Shown in pieces: positions 1 through 8,350 of a stretch of 64,000 nt of DNA. This DNA is from Aldehydirespirator sp965219165. GTDB taxonomy: Bacteria; Actinomycetota; Acidimicrobiia; Acidimicrobiales; Aldehydirespiratoraceae. Where the stretch lies: NCBI GenBank assembly GCA_965219165.1, contig CBDCMW010000002.1, positions 2,914,001 through 2,978,000 on the forward strand, given 5' to 3'. The notes under the pieces are model-generated. The model was not told the origin of the DNA. It saw only the letters and a program-made list of their open reading frames with translations, and made no database searches. The position numbers and the translations under genes were made by a program. Position 1 is the stretch's first letter; each line of letters begins with the position of its first letter.

Positions 1-146
1 CCAGCCGCGGCGATCAGACCGGCCAGCACGATGACCGCGGCTACGCGCTGGAGGGACCTGCGACCCCCGGATGCTCCACGCGCCGCCGTCTCCTCGGAAT
101 CGGGCGGCCTGACCACAGCGGTCCGACCGACGGCATCGTCCTGCAT
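1..146 (-). CDS. N-terminal part of an unidentified membrane-anchored protein (cut by window edge)
   Basis: An ATG at 146 opens a minus-strand frame that runs off the window. About 30 hydrophilic residues (MQDDAVGRTAVVRPPDSEE at the front) are followed by a hydrophobic stretch RVAAVIVLAGLIAAA that looks like the start of a transmembrane segment. It lies 91 bp downstream of smc on the same strand, where many actinobacteria carry ftsY, but the visible residues do not identify FtsY or any other family. Only 48 codons are present. The intervening 147-237 shows no gene. Confidence 0.45.
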   Translation of the reverse strand, partial: MQDDAVGRTAVVRPPDSEETAARGASGGRRSLQRVAAVIVLAGLIAAA

Positions 147-237
147 TACGCATAAAAGCTAGGCCGACCAATCGAGAGAACGGTCAGCAAGGGCCTGATC
201 ACGGGCTCCAGCCGGGCCCGGGTGTGGGGTTGCGGTC

Positions 238-3200
238 TCAGGCGGCGTCGGAGACGCGCTCAGACACCACCATCGACGAGCCGCCGGGCTTCATCGAGAC
301 CCCCTGCAAGCAGTCGGCGGCTTCCATGGTCCGCTTCTGGTGGGTGACGATCACGAGCTGGGCATCGGCGCGGAACTCGTCTATGAGCGTCAGGAAGCGA
401 TGCAGGTTCACATCGTCGAGAGCGGCCTCGACTTCGTCCATCACATAGAAAGGTGAGGGCCGGCTGCGGAACACCGCGAACAGGAAGGCCAGCGCGGCCA
501 GCGTCCGCTCACCGCCCGACAGCAGCGACAGCCTCCTCACGTTCTTGCCGGAGGGCTTGGCCGAGATCTCTATGCCAGTGTCGAGCAAGTCATCGGGGTC
601 GGTGAGGCTGAGGCGCCCCTCGCCGCCCGGGAACAGCGCCTCGAACAGCACTTCGAAGTTGGCGGCCACATCGACGAAGGCCGAGCTGAACACCATCTTG
701 ATCTCGCCGTCGATCGAGCGGATCACCCGATTGAGGTCCCGACGAGCTGCCCGGACGTCGTCCAGCTGGCCGCTCAGCAGCTCGTGACGCTCGTAGAGCT
801 CGTCGTACTCGGCCAGAGCCAGAGGATTCACAGGACCCATGATCTCCAGCTCGGTGGCCAACCGATCCACCCGCTGCTCGGGATCGAGCCCGTCGGGCAG
901 CGAGGGCAACGGCGCCTCCGCGGCCTCGAAGGGAGACAGACCGTAGGTGTCGCGCAGGCGCTCGACCGCCCCCTGCAGCAGGGTGCGGATCTCCGCTTCC
1001 TCTATGTCGTGGCGGCCCTCAGCCTGGCGCAGGGCCTCGTAACGACTCTCGGCGTCGGCAGACCGTCGGCGCAGGTCGTCGAGGTCCGCGGCCAGGGCCC
1101 GGGCCTTGTCGGAGCGCCGGCGGCGAATCTCTCGGATCTCTGCAAGGCCCGCGTTCAGAGCTCCCGTCCGGTCCTCCACCGCTCGTCTGAGCGTCTCAAG
1201 CACCGTCGCCTCGCGCTCCAGCGCGGCCAGACGATCCTCGGCCGCGGCCCTGGAGGTGTGGTGGCGGGTCAGGCGCTCCTCCAATTCGGCGACGCGGGTC
1301 CGCAACATCTGCTGACGCTGTTCCAGCCCGGCGTCGGTTGCGCTCTGCTCAGCAGCTCTCGACGCCAGCTCCGATGCGCGCCGATCGAGGTCGGCGCGAG
1401 CTTCGGCCGCCTGACGGTTCCGTTCCTGCGCCTGCGCCTCTGCCGCCTGCAGCTCGGGCAGGCGGGACTCGATCTGTGCGCCGCGGGAGACAGACTCGTC
1501 GAGACGGCGGGATATCTCCGCCAAGTGGTCGCGCATGGCGCCGGTCGCGGTGTCGAGGTCGCGCCGATCAGACTCGGCGCGGTTGATGGCCTCGGTCGCC
1601 GACGCGGCAGCGAGCTCTGCCACGGATAGGAGACGGCCGAGCTCGTCGACTTGCTCCCGCCTATCTGCCAGCGCTGCCCGGGTACGCTCGCATGCGGCCT
1701 GCGCCTGCGAGCAGGCCGCCTGAGCTGCCTCGACCCGCTCAGCCGCCTCTGCCAGCGCTGCCCGGAGCCCGGCCGCGCCATGGACTCCGAGTCGCCAGCC
1801 TCTGCTGCTCAACCGGTCACCGGCCAGAGTGACCACCACTGCACTCCGATGGCGCATCCAGACGTCGGCCGCGGAACGCCAATCGCCTTCCACCAGGACC
1901 GCTGAGGCGAGCAGTACGTCCAGCAGCCGGTTCACATCCGGATCGGCAGCGCGAACACGGCCCCGCAACGACTCCAGTCCGAGCCGGTCCACCGGGTTCG
2001 CGGCTGCGCCATCGGAGCCGATGCCCTCCAACGCGATCACGGCCGCGCCAGCATCGCTGGCCTCAAGGCTGTGGAGCACGCGGCGCGCCGCGGCGGCGTG
2101 CGTCACGACCACCGCGTTGATCGTGTCACCCGCCGCGGCCGCGAAGGCTGCTTCGAGGCCTGGATCCACCTCCACAAGGTCGCCCAGCAACCCCAGGACA
2201 CCATCGGCCGCGGCCTGCGCATCAACGGGCATTGGCCTCGCGGACTCGTCGAGAGCCATGACGAGCGCCTCGCTCCTCGCGGTCCAGTGCCGCAAGTCAC
2301 CCTCGGCTGCTGAACGGGCCTCGACTGCGCTCTCCAGTGCGACTGCAGCGTCAGCCCGAGCAGCCTCGGCCACCGCGGACTGTGCACGAAAGGTGGCGAT
2401 CTCGTTGCTGCATCGGCCCAGTTCGTGGCGGTGGTGGTCGACCCGGCCCACCAAGTCCTGCAAGCGACGCTCGGACTCCTCCAACCGTTGGGTGAGGCGA
2501 TGCCGCTCCGACTCGTTGAGCCCGATCGTCGACTGCAGTGCCGACAGTTCGCCCCTGGCCTCGGCTGCCTCGCTCACCACATCGGCACCGAATCCGGAGA
2601 CGCCCCCCCATTGGGCCTCGAACGCGGCCCGGTCCGTGTCCAAACGTTCCTGCGAATGTTCAAGACGGATGCGATCCGACGCGGCCGCGGCAGCAGCCGG
2701 CTCAACCGCGGAGAGCTCGCTGCGGCAGCTCGCCATCTCGGCTCTCAGCCCCGCAGCCAGATCGTGGTCGGCAAGGGCGGCCCTCTGGTGTTCGAGGCCG
2801 CGCTGGCGTTCGACCGCGACCGCGGCCAGGCCTGCCGCCCTGGCCCGCAGCCCCTCGAGGCGGGCAAGGCGCTCCGAGTGGTCGTCCATCCCATGACGGG
2901 CCAGCCGCTGCTCGTTGGTGGCAACGCTGGCGCTGACCTCGTCGAGTTCGGCCCGCAGTGCGGCTAGCTCGGCTGCACGGGCCTCGCCCTGATCCTTGTG
3001 CACGCGCAGCCGCTCCCGCAGGCCGGCGATCTCGCGGCCCGCGAGGTGCATCCGCAGCGCCTCCAGCTCGGACAGCAGATCGGCGTGCCGCCGGGCCGCC
3101 TCGGCCTGCTTCTGCAGGGGGCGCAGCCGTCGTCGCACTTCCCTCAATAGATCGCTCATCCGGGTCAGGTCGCCGTCGGTGGCGAGCAGGCGACGCTCGG

Positions 3201-3729
3201 CCCGCTCCCGTCTCTTGCGGTACTTGAGAATTCCGGCTGCCTCCTCCACCACCGCCCTGCGGTCGGCGGCACGGGAGTTGAGCACGGCATCGATCTGGAT
3301 CTGAGAGACGATCATGTGCTGCTGGCGACCCACCCCCGTGTCCGACAGCAGCTCGGCGATGTCGAGCAGTCGGCACGGTGTCCCGTTGAGCGCGTAGCTC
3401 GACTCACCGTCGCGGAACAGGGTGCGGGTTATCTGCACCTCGCTCGCCGCCATCGGCAGCATTCCGTCGGAATTGTCGATCGTCAGCGACACCTCGGCTC
3501 GGCCCAGCGCCGGCTTGTGTGCCGTGCCCGCGAAGATCACGTCGTCCATCCGGGTGGAGCGCACCGCACTCGGCGCCTGGGCGCCGAGAACCCAGGCCAC
3601 TGCGTCCACAACGTTCGACTTGCCGCTGCCGTTGGGGCCGACGACCACCGTGACGCCCGGCTCCAAGCGGATCGAGGCCGGCTCGGCAAAGGACTTGAAA
3701 CCCTTCAGCGTCAGCGTCTTCAGATACAC
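238..3729 (-). CDS. smc: chromosome segregation protein SMC
   Basis: SMC is an ATP-dependent DNA-entrapping ATPase that organises and segregates the chromosome. The 1163-residue product shows the full layout. An N-terminal head has the Walker A motif GPNGSGKSN (residues ~31-39). Long charged coiled coils flank a central hinge (~480-640, around GVLGLLGDLVEVDPGLEAAF). The C-terminal head has the signature LSLLSGGERTLAALAF and Walker B FYVMDEVEAALDD. I chose the GTG at 3729 (VYLKTLTLKGFKSFA) because this is where SMC homology starts. The open frame extends upstream to 3954, but that part overlaps the mutM-like gene in another frame. The gene ends the minus-strand housekeeping cluster. A duplicated 18-bp segment and a 31-codon ORF sit just ahead of it. 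Confidence 0.96.
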   Translation of the reverse strand: MYLKTLTLKGFKSFAEPASIRLEPGVTVVVGPNGSGKSNVVDAVAWVLGAQAPSAVRSTRMDDVIFAGTAHKPALGRAEVSLTIDNSDGMLPMAASEVQITRTLFRDGESSYALNGTPCRLLDIAELLSDTGVGRQQHMIVSQIQIDAVLNSRAADRRAVVEEAAGILKYRKRRERAERRLLATDGDLTRMSDLLREVRRRLRPLQKQAEAARRHADLLSELEALRMHLAGREIAGLRERLRVHKDQGEARAAELAALRAELDEVSASVATNEQRLARHGMDDHSERLARLEGLRARAAGLAAVAVERQRGLEHQRAALADHDLAAGLRAEMASCRSELSAVEPAAAAAASDRIRLEHSQERLDTDRAAFEAQWGGVSGFGADVVSEAAEARGELSALQSTIGLNESERHRLTQRLEESERRLQDLVGRVDHHRHELGRCSNEIATFRAQSAVAEAARADAAVALESAVEARSAAEGDLRHWTARSEALVMALDESARPMPVDAQAAADGVLGLLGDLVEVDPGLEAAFAAAAGDTINAVVVTHAAAARRVLHSLEASDAGAAVIALEGIGSDGAAANPVDRLGLESLRGRVRAADPDVNRLLDVLLASAVLVEGDWRSAADVWMRHRSAVVVTLAGDRLSSRGWRLGVHGAAGLRAALAEAAERVEAAQAACSQAQAACERTRAALADRREQVDELGRLLSVAELAAASATEAINRAESDRRDLDTATGAMRDHLAEISRRLDESVSRGAQIESRLPELQAAEAQAQERNRQAAEARADLDRRASELASRAAEQSATDAGLEQRQQMLRTRVAELEERLTRHHTSRAAAEDRLAALEREATVLETLRRAVEDRTGALNAGLAEIREIRRRRSDKARALAADLDDLRRRSADAESRYEALRQAEGRHDIEEAEIRTLLQGAVERLRDTYGLSPFEAAEAPLPSLPDGLDPEQRVDRLATELEIMGPVNPLALAEYDELYERHELLSGQLDDVRAARRDLNRVIRSIDGEIKMVFSSAFVDVAANFEVLFEALFPGGEGRLSLTDPDDLLDTGIEISAKPSGKNVRRLSLLSGGERTLAALAFLFAVFRSRPSPFYVMDEVEAALDDVNLHRFLTLIDEFRADAQLVIVTHQKRTMEAADCLQGVSMKPGGSSMVVSERVSDAA

Positions 3730-3815
3730 GTTCGCGACGCTAGTTCGAGCCCATACCGGAACCGGGCATCCTCCGAGTCCGTCAGGGGGTTGGACCCGAT
3801 CATCGAACCGGGCAT
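3720..3815 (-). other. 31-codon ORF overlapping the smc start, spanning a duplicated segment
   Basis: An ATG at 3815 preceded by GGAGG opens 31 codons (starting MPGSMIGSNPL) that end at a TGA eight bases inside smc. The segment GGAGGATGCCCGGTTC occurs twice here, in the 18-bp copies 3759-3776 and 3805-3822, 46 bp apart. The second ATG copy would give a 9-codon ORF. It could be a leader that couples translation to smc, or only a by-product of the duplication. Nothing else supports a real protein. Confidence 0.25.
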
Positions 3816-3854
3816 CCTCCGATCCCTCCCGGATGTCATGTCCAAGGGGTAACT

Positions 3855-4718
3855 TCAGACCTGGGTGTCGCAGTAGTAGGTCCAGGTGCCACGGAACTTG
3901 GTCCGCTTGATCGGGGCTCTGGATCGCTCGCTCAGATCTCCCTGTCGACCCCATACCTTGAGATGGCCTGCGTAGCTGCCCGGCTGGCCGAACGGGTCCA
4001 CGAAGGGGCGATCCGGCACCGATGTCCCGCGGTACTTCATGGCGTCGTGCATCGTGCCGACAAGCGAACGGTGGAGGCGGCGGATCTCCTGGGTGGAGAG
4101 GGTGTTGGAGATCCGATCGAAACGCAGCCCCGCCTCGAACAGGATCTCGTCCGCGTAGATGTCACCGATGCCGATCACGAACGTCTCGTCGGTGAGCAGC
4201 GTCTTCAGCTTCGTGCTCCTCTGCAGCAGCAGCCGTCCCATGTTGGTCCAGGACATAGGCGTGGCCACAGGGTCGAGGCCATATCCGGCGATCTCAGGCA
4301 AGGTGGCAGAGAGGTCTTCGCCAGGCACCACGAACAGCTGGCCGGTGCCTTCGGTGTCGACGAAGCGGAGCTGACCGTACTGGGTGAAGGAGATCACCAC
4401 TTCGGTGCCCGCGACCTTGGGATGCTTGTTGGCGTTGCGGCGAGGTGAGCCCGATGAGCCGAGCGACAACACCAGCAGCGATTCGGTGCTGAGCTCGACC
4501 ACCAAGTAGAGGCCCACCCGCCTCACGTCGGTGATCTTGGTCCCCTCCAACTGCGAGGTGAAGGCCTTGCGGGTGTGGTAGCGGCGCAGGCACTTCATGC
4601 TCGTCGCCTCTGCGGTCTTGACCTTGCGGCCGACGATCTCGCGTTCGAGGTCTCTCCGTATCGTCTCGACTTCGGGCAGCTCGAAGTGCAGTTTGCGGGC
4701 GGCGCGAGTTGTGCTCAT
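3855..4718 (-). CDS. Fpg/Nei (MutM)-family protein with degenerate catalytic and zinc sites
   Basis: The 287-residue product has the whole Fpg/Nei fold in the usual actinobacterial position between rnc and smc: FELPEVETIRRDLE at the N-terminus and GIGDIYADEILFEAGL in the helix-two-turn-helix region. Active Fpg starts with Met-Pro-Glu and uses the N-terminal proline as nucleophile. Here the motif is preceded by 11 residues and the proline is Phe12, although the following Glu is kept. The lysine normally found in RRxKYL is missing (RRVGLYL). In the C-terminal finger three of the four zinc cysteines are replaced (GDLSERSRAPI, then YYCDTQV at the end). The ATG at 4718 follows AGGGG at good spacing. 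Family membership is certain, but glycosylase activity by the known mechanism is doubtful, so I give no symbol. Confidence 0.88.
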   Translation of the reverse strand: MSTTRAARKLHFELPEVETIRRDLEREIVGRKVKTAEATSMKCLRRYHTRKAFTSQLEGTKITDVRRVGLYLVVELSTESLLVLSLGSSGSPRRNANKHPKVAGTEVVISFTQYGQLRFVDTEGTGQLFVVPGEDLSATLPEIAGYGLDPVATPMSWTNMGRLLLQRSTKLKTLLTDETFVIGIGDIYADEILFEAGLRFDRISNTLSTQEIRRLHRSLVGTMHDAMKYRGTSVPDRPFVDPFGQPGSYAGHLKVWGRQGDLSERSRAPIKRTKFRGTWTYYCDTQV

Positions 4719-4759
4719 GATCGAACCCCTGCCGAGCGGCCGGACACCGGCGGTGTCAT
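4715..4759 (-). other. 14-codon ORF linking rnc and the mutM-like gene by ATGA overlaps
   Basis: The 17-bp segment CAGGGGTYCGATCATGA occurs twice (4715-4731 and 4756-4772, 41 bp apart). The upstream copy contains the rnc stop overlapping an ATG. The downstream copy contains the stop of this mini-ORF overlapping the mutM-like ATG. The mini-ORF therefore ends in GVRS, just as RNase III does. This is a visible duplication of a stop/start junction. Whether the peptide is made is unknown. Confidence 0.3.
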
Positions 4760-5463
4760 GATCGGACCCCTGAGGCGAGAGCCGCGTAGGCGATCCTTGC
4801 CGCGTGCTGTTCGGCGTCCTTCTTCGTGCTTCCTGTGCCGACACCGCTCGCGGTGCCCGCGTGCACCTCGGCCTCGAACAGCTTGTCGTGCGCGGGCCCG
4901 CTGGTGGTCACGTCGTAGACGGGGGGGTCGAGACAGAGACGGGCCGCCAGCTCCTGGAGCCGCGTCTTGAAGTCCGCGTGGCCCGGAGCGCTGGCCGCCA
5001 CATCGAGGCGTGAGCCGAGAAGTTGACTCACGGCATTGTCGGCCGCGCCGATGCCGCCGTCGAGAAACACCGCCCCGATCACTGCCTCCACCGCGTCGGC
5101 CAGGATCGAGGACTTGCGGCTGCCACCGGATGCGGCCTCCCCCCGGCCCAGGCGCAGAAGCTCACCGAGGCCGACGGATCGGCCCACCTCCGCCAGCGTT
5201 GCGGAATTCACGAGCGACGCACGGGTCTTGGCCAGGTCGCCTTCGGACCAGTCGCCGAAACGCGAGTAGAGCCGCTGGGTGACCACGAGGCCCAGGACGG
5301 CGTCGCCAAGGAATTCCAGACGCTCGTTGGAGGACGACTCCGAATGCTCGGCGCTCCAAGAGCGGTGCGTGAGTGCCAGTTCGAGCAGTGCGGGATCCTC
5401 GAACCGGTGGCCGAGCCGATCCATGAGCGTCACGGCGCCCGCCGAAGCGGCCTGAACCGTCAA
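4756..5463 (-). CDS. rnc: ribonuclease III
   Basis: RNase III cleaves double-stranded RNA in rRNA and mRNA maturation. The catalytic domain carries the signature NERLEFLGDAVLG and the second acidic helix DAVEAVIGAVFLD, so the metal-binding Glu and Asp residues are present. A C-terminal double-stranded RNA-binding domain follows (FKTRLQELAARL to STKKDAEQHAARIAY). The total of about 235 residues is the normal size. The frame opens with TTG at 5463, overlapping the acpP stop. An internal ATG at 5424 (MDRLGHRFEDPALLELAL) matches the usual family start and is a reasonable alternative. It belongs to the plsX-acpP-rnc unit. Confidence 0.95.
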   Translation of the reverse strand: MTVQAASAGAVTLMDRLGHRFEDPALLELALTHRSWSAEHSESSSNERLEFLGDAVLGLVVTQRLYSRFGDWSEGDLAKTRASLVNSATLAEVGRSVGLGELLRLGRGEAASGGSRKSSILADAVEAVIGAVFLDGGIGAADNAVSQLLGSRLDVAASAPGHADFKTRLQELAARLCLDPPVYDVTTSGPAHDKLFEAEVHAGTASGVGTGSTKKDAEQHAARIAYAALASGVRS

Positions 5464-5750
5464 CCCAGCTTCGCTACGACGTAGTCGACGGCGTCACGGA
5501 CGGAACGCAGGTCCTCCAGGTCCTCGTCCTCGATGCGGAAACCGACAGCACGTTCCGCCAACTCCTCTTCTATCCCCTCGACCAGCTCTATCAGCGCTAG
5601 AGAGTCGGCGTCGAGGTCGTCAGCGAATGAGGCCCCCTCCGCGATGTCGGAGGGCTCGATCTCGAGGATGTCCGCAAGACGGTCGCGAATCAGCGCCAGA
5701 ACCTCCTCGCGCCCCATCGGCGATTGCTCCACATGGGTTTCTGCCGGCAT
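5460..5750 (-). CDS. acpP: acyl carrier protein
   Basis: This small acidic protein of 96 residues carries growing fatty acyl chains on a 4'-phosphopantetheine arm. The attachment serine lies in DDLDADSLALIELVEGIEEEL-type sequence, preceded by FADDLDADS. The ATG at 5750 is chosen because GGAGGTG lies 6 bp upstream. The open frame upstream to 5795 has no such site. Its TGA overlaps the rnc start. Placement between plsX and rnc is the common bacterial arrangement. Confidence 0.95.
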   Translation of the reverse strand: MPAETHVEQSPMGREEVLALIRDRLADILEIEPSDIAEGASFADDLDADSLALIELVEGIEEELAERAVGFRIEDEDLEDLRSVRDAVDYVVAKLG

Positions 5751-5841
5751 CGGCACCTCCGTGCGTCGGTCTCGGTCGATGCAACCGACAACCATACCGG
5801 CGAGGGCGCGAGCAGCCTCCGCGGTGTGGATCGCTCCCCGG

Positions 5842-6828
5842 CTAGGCGCGGGCGATGGCAGCGATGTGTCCCACCATGCCCGTGGTGACCATCTCGCGGG
5901 CCACCCTGATGGCGTTCATTACCGCGGCGGCGCTGCTGGCACCGTGAGAGATCACGCACACTCCCCGCACTCCCAGCAGCACAGCGCCCCCGACGCTGTC
6001 GGGATGCAGCTCCTCGGCCATGTCACCAAGGGCGGGGGCCAGCATCCTCCCCGCTTCCCGGGCAGTGTCGTCGGTGTCGATGGCCACCAGCAACCGGCCG
6101 AACAGTGCCCGCAACACGCCCTCGAGGGCCTTGAGGGTGACGTTGCCCGTGAACCCGTCGGTCACGACCACATCGACCTCCGGGGTCATGATGTCGCAGC
6201 CCTCGACGTTGCCGATCCACTCCGCACCGACGTCGGCAGCCCATCCTCCACCCGCAAGCAGCTCGAAGACGGTCTTGGTGAAGTCGTTGCCCTTGCCGGC
6301 CTCCTCCCCGATGGACAGCAGGCCGACGCGGGGCCGTTCGATACCGAAGCGGTCACGGGCATAAACCGAGCCCATCCGAGCAAACTGCACCAGCCACTCC
6401 GGACGGCACTCCGCATTGGCGCCTGAGTCGAGCATTGTCGTGGGGGTGCCTCCCGGAGTGGGAATGGGGGTTGCAATGGCCGGACGGGCGATGCCCCGTA
6501 TGCGCCCCATCCGCAGCAGTGCCGAACCCATGGCCGCGCCCGTGTTCCCGGCCGACACCATCGCCGAGGCCCGCCCGTCACGGACGGCCTCCGCCGCTCT
6601 CACCAGCGACGAGTCCTTCATCGTGCGGACGCTCGAGCCCGGCTCGGCGTCCATCGGGATCACCTCGGCCGCCTCGATCAGCTCCAAGCCGCCCGTGTCG
6701 CCCATCTCGGCGCGCCGCCCCACGAGCACGACCGGGATCCCCAGTTCCTCCGCGGCACGTCGAGCCCCGGCCACGATCTCCGCGGGGGCTCGATCACCCC
6801 CCATGGCGTCTACCGCTACCGGTTCCAT
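5842..6828 (-). CDS. plsX: phosphate acyltransferase PlsX
   Basis: PlsX converts acyl-ACP to acyl-phosphate, the first committed donor for phospholipid synthesis. The N-terminus VAVDAMGGDRAPAEIVAGA and internal motifs such as MVSAGNTGAAMGSALLRMGRI and LLSIGEEAGKGND are characteristic of the family. The ATG at 6828 places DAMGGD at the usual position, giving 328 residues. An in-frame ATG at 6879 would add 17 atypical residues. The gene follows rpmF and precedes acpP, as in many Gram-positive bacteria. Confidence 0.95.
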   Translation of the reverse strand: MEPVAVDAMGGDRAPAEIVAGARRAAEELGIPVVLVGRRAEMGDTGGLELIEAAEVIPMDAEPGSSVRTMKDSSLVRAAEAVRDGRASAMVSAGNTGAAMGSALLRMGRIRGIARPAIATPIPTPGGTPTTMLDSGANAECRPEWLVQFARMGSVYARDRFGIERPRVGLLSIGEEAGKGNDFTKTVFELLAGGGWAADVGAEWIGNVEGCDIMTPEVDVVVTDGFTGNVTLKALEGVLRALFGRLLVAIDTDDTAREAGRMLAPALGDMAEELHPDSVGGAVLLGVRGVCVISHGASSAAAVMNAIRVAREMVTTGMVGHIAAIARA

Positions 6829-6930
6829 GACCCGATCGGACGTAGGCCGCTCGACTCGGCTACCGACCCCACGGCCCATGTTGAATCAGACCGTTCGACA
6901 CCGACAAAGGTTCCATCGCTGTGCCGCGCG

Positions 6931-6980
6931 CCGGATATTCGACTTCCAATAGCCGTTCCGAACACCGGCTATTCGACTTC
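6931..6980. repeat. 16-bp direct repeat across the rpmF stop codon
   Basis: The segment CCGGMTATTCGACTTC is present at 6931-6946 and 6965-6980 (one mismatch, 34 bp apart). One copy is the last codons of rpmF and its stop. The other lies just downstream, in the gap before plsX. Confidence 0.5.
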
Positions 6981-7148
6981 GATCGCCTGCCGGTCGTGGT
7001 ACCACCCGCAGTTGCCGCACACGCGATGGGGCCGCTTGACCGCCCCGCAGTGGCTGCATGCGCTCCGGCCACCCGGACGGATCCGCCACGCGGAGGCCCT
7101 CCGGCTGCGACCTTTGGCCTTGGAGGTCTTCTTCTTGGGAACAGCCAT
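6969..7148 (-). CDS. rpmF: 50S ribosomal protein L32
   Basis: This is a 59-residue basic protein starting MAVPKKKTSKAKGRSRR, typical of L32. A zinc-ribbon pair of CxxC motifs is intact (CSHCGAVKRPHRVCGNCG), so this is the zinc-binding form. It is a structural protein of the large ribosomal subunit. It lies between the DUF177 gene and plsX, the standard neighbours, about 70 bp after DUF177. Confidence 0.96.
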   Translation of the reverse strand: MAVPKKKTSKAKGRSRRASAWRIRPGGRSACSHCGAVKRPHRVCGNCGWYHDRQAIEVE

Positions 7149-7217
7149 GGGTGATCCTGATCTTCGCTGGCCAACGGGACAATTCCGGCCCGCCAGCCTA
7201 CCGGCGACCGGCGGGCT

Positions 7218-7664
7218 CTACACGGCGCCGCTGCCCGATTGGTCGGATGCCGCGGGCCCCGTCGGGAACCGGTCCGGCACCGGCCCCGCGCAGTCCTCCG
7301 AGCACAGGGGCGCCAGCGGCAGGGCCAGCATGGCCGCCTCGCGCGCCGCGGGAGCCAGGTCGATGCGCTGATCCTTGATCGGCCAAGTCTCGCCCTCGGT
7401 CGGTTCCCATTCGAACACCTCACGCAACGGCGCGTCCAGCGGGCCGCGCACCTCCTCGAGGCAGCGACGGCACTCCGCGGTCCACACGCCCGCCACCCGA
7501 CCGTCTGCTACGAAAGAGCCGCCCGCCGCTCGTACCACTACCTCTAGGTCCACGACCCCGTCCGCCACTCGCGCCCCCTGCACACCGGGCTCCTCCAGAA
7601 CGCACTGTCGACTGACCTCGATACGGTCGACCGAACCGGCTTCCAGCCGGGCGCAGTCCACCAC
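7218..7664 (-). CDS. DUF177 (YceD) family protein
   Basis: The product has the family hallmarks: a CRRCLEEV motif in the middle and LALPLAPLCSEDCAG near the end. YceD proteins are conserved beside rpmF. Plant and bacterial members have been linked to 23S rRNA processing, but the exact role is not settled. The frame is open to a GTG at 7700, but the first residues from there (MSAANKSG) are encoded by an intergenic repeat. I therefore prefer the GTG at 7664 (or 7661), which gives about 148 residues. The acidic region and the four cysteines suggest metal binding. Confidence 0.85.
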   Translation of the reverse strand: MVDCARLEAGSVDRIEVSRQCVLEEPGVQGARVADGVVDLEVVVRAAGGSFVADGRVAGVWTAECRRCLEEVRGPLDAPLREVFEWEPTEGETWPIKDQRIDLAPAAREAAMLALPLAPLCSEDCAGPVPDRFPTGPAASDQSGSGAV

Positions 7665-7674
7665 GACCCCGTGT

Positions 7675-7754
7675 TTCCCGCTCTTGTTCGCTGCGCTCAC
7701 GGGCCGCTCGGACCCTCGTTCCCGCTCTTGTTCGCTGCGCTCACGGGCCGCTCA
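7675..7754. repeat. intergenic repeat A: two copies, 44-bp period
   Basis: Two near-identical 36-bp copies lie at 7675-7710 and 7719-7754, between the SepIVA-like gene and the DUF177 gene. On the minus strand each contains the core GTGAGCGCAGCGAACAAG, flanked by GAGCGGCCC and AGCGG. The same element with the same 44-bp spacing occurs at 13296-13406 in the opposite orientation. No clear hairpin or terminator is visible. Confidence 0.85.
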
Positions 7755-7765
7755 GCCTCTAGTGC

Positions 7766-8350
7766 TCAACCCAAGTCCTGGTCGAATACGTCGTCGTCGA
7801 CGCCGGCCGGAGGAGGAGGCGCCGCCGGGCGCGGCAGCCTGGTGTCCTGGAGCCGCTGGCGCCCGGTGGACACGGCGGTGACGGTCTTGTGCAGCATCGC
7901 CTCGAAGGCCGCCAGGCGCTGATCGCACCAGTCCTCGGTCTCGAGCTTCATCCTTCTGGCCCGTTCCTCCGCTTCGTCGACCGTCCGTCGGGCCCGTGTC
8001 TCCGCTGCCTTGACCACCTCGCTGCGCTGAACCATCTGCTCGGCTCGAGCCCGGGCCGCGGCGATGATCTCCTCGCCCTCGCGCTGCGTGCGGAGCCTCA
8101 TGTCGTCGCGTTCTTTGAGCATCCACCGAGCGGCCCGCAACTCCTCGGGCAGAGCCGCGAACGCCTTCTGCAGAATTCCCAACAGCTCTTCGCCGTTGAT
8201 CATCACCGAGGTGGAGAACGGCATCGGTCGTGACCGCTCCACCGTTCGCATGGCCTGCGTGAGCATCTGCTCGACGGCCAGCCGTCGAGCCTCGGACGAA
8301 CTCCCGACGCGGCCTGCGCCCGGCGCCGTGATCGGATCGCCCGAACTCAT
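7766..8350 (-). CDS. DivIVA/SepIVA-like coiled-coil protein
   Basis: This 194-residue protein has a short N-terminal module (FSTSVMINGEELLGILQKAF) followed by a long, charged, alanine- and glutamate-rich coiled coil (roughly residues 70-160) and a proline-rich tail. It sits directly upstream of the DUF177 gene. In mycobacteria that position is held by SepIVA, a DivIVA-like septation factor. A role in division or cell-envelope growth is inferred from this context and architecture. The ATG at 8350 overlaps the coaD stop (ATGA), which fixes the start. Confidence 0.72.
   Translation of the reverse strand: MSSGDPITAPGAGRVGSSSEARRLAVEQMLTQAMRTVERSRPMPFSTSVMINGEELLGILQKAFAALPEELRAARWMLKERDDMRLRTQREGEEIIAAARARAEQMVQRSEVVKAAETRARRTVDEAEERARRMKLETEDWCDQRLAAFEAMLHKTVTAVSTGRQRLQDTRLPRPAAPPPPAGVDDDVFDQDLG

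Noticed and set aside
7675..7754. Repeat A as a transcription terminator
   Set aside because: No stable inverted repeat with a T-run is visible. The copies are direct repeats.
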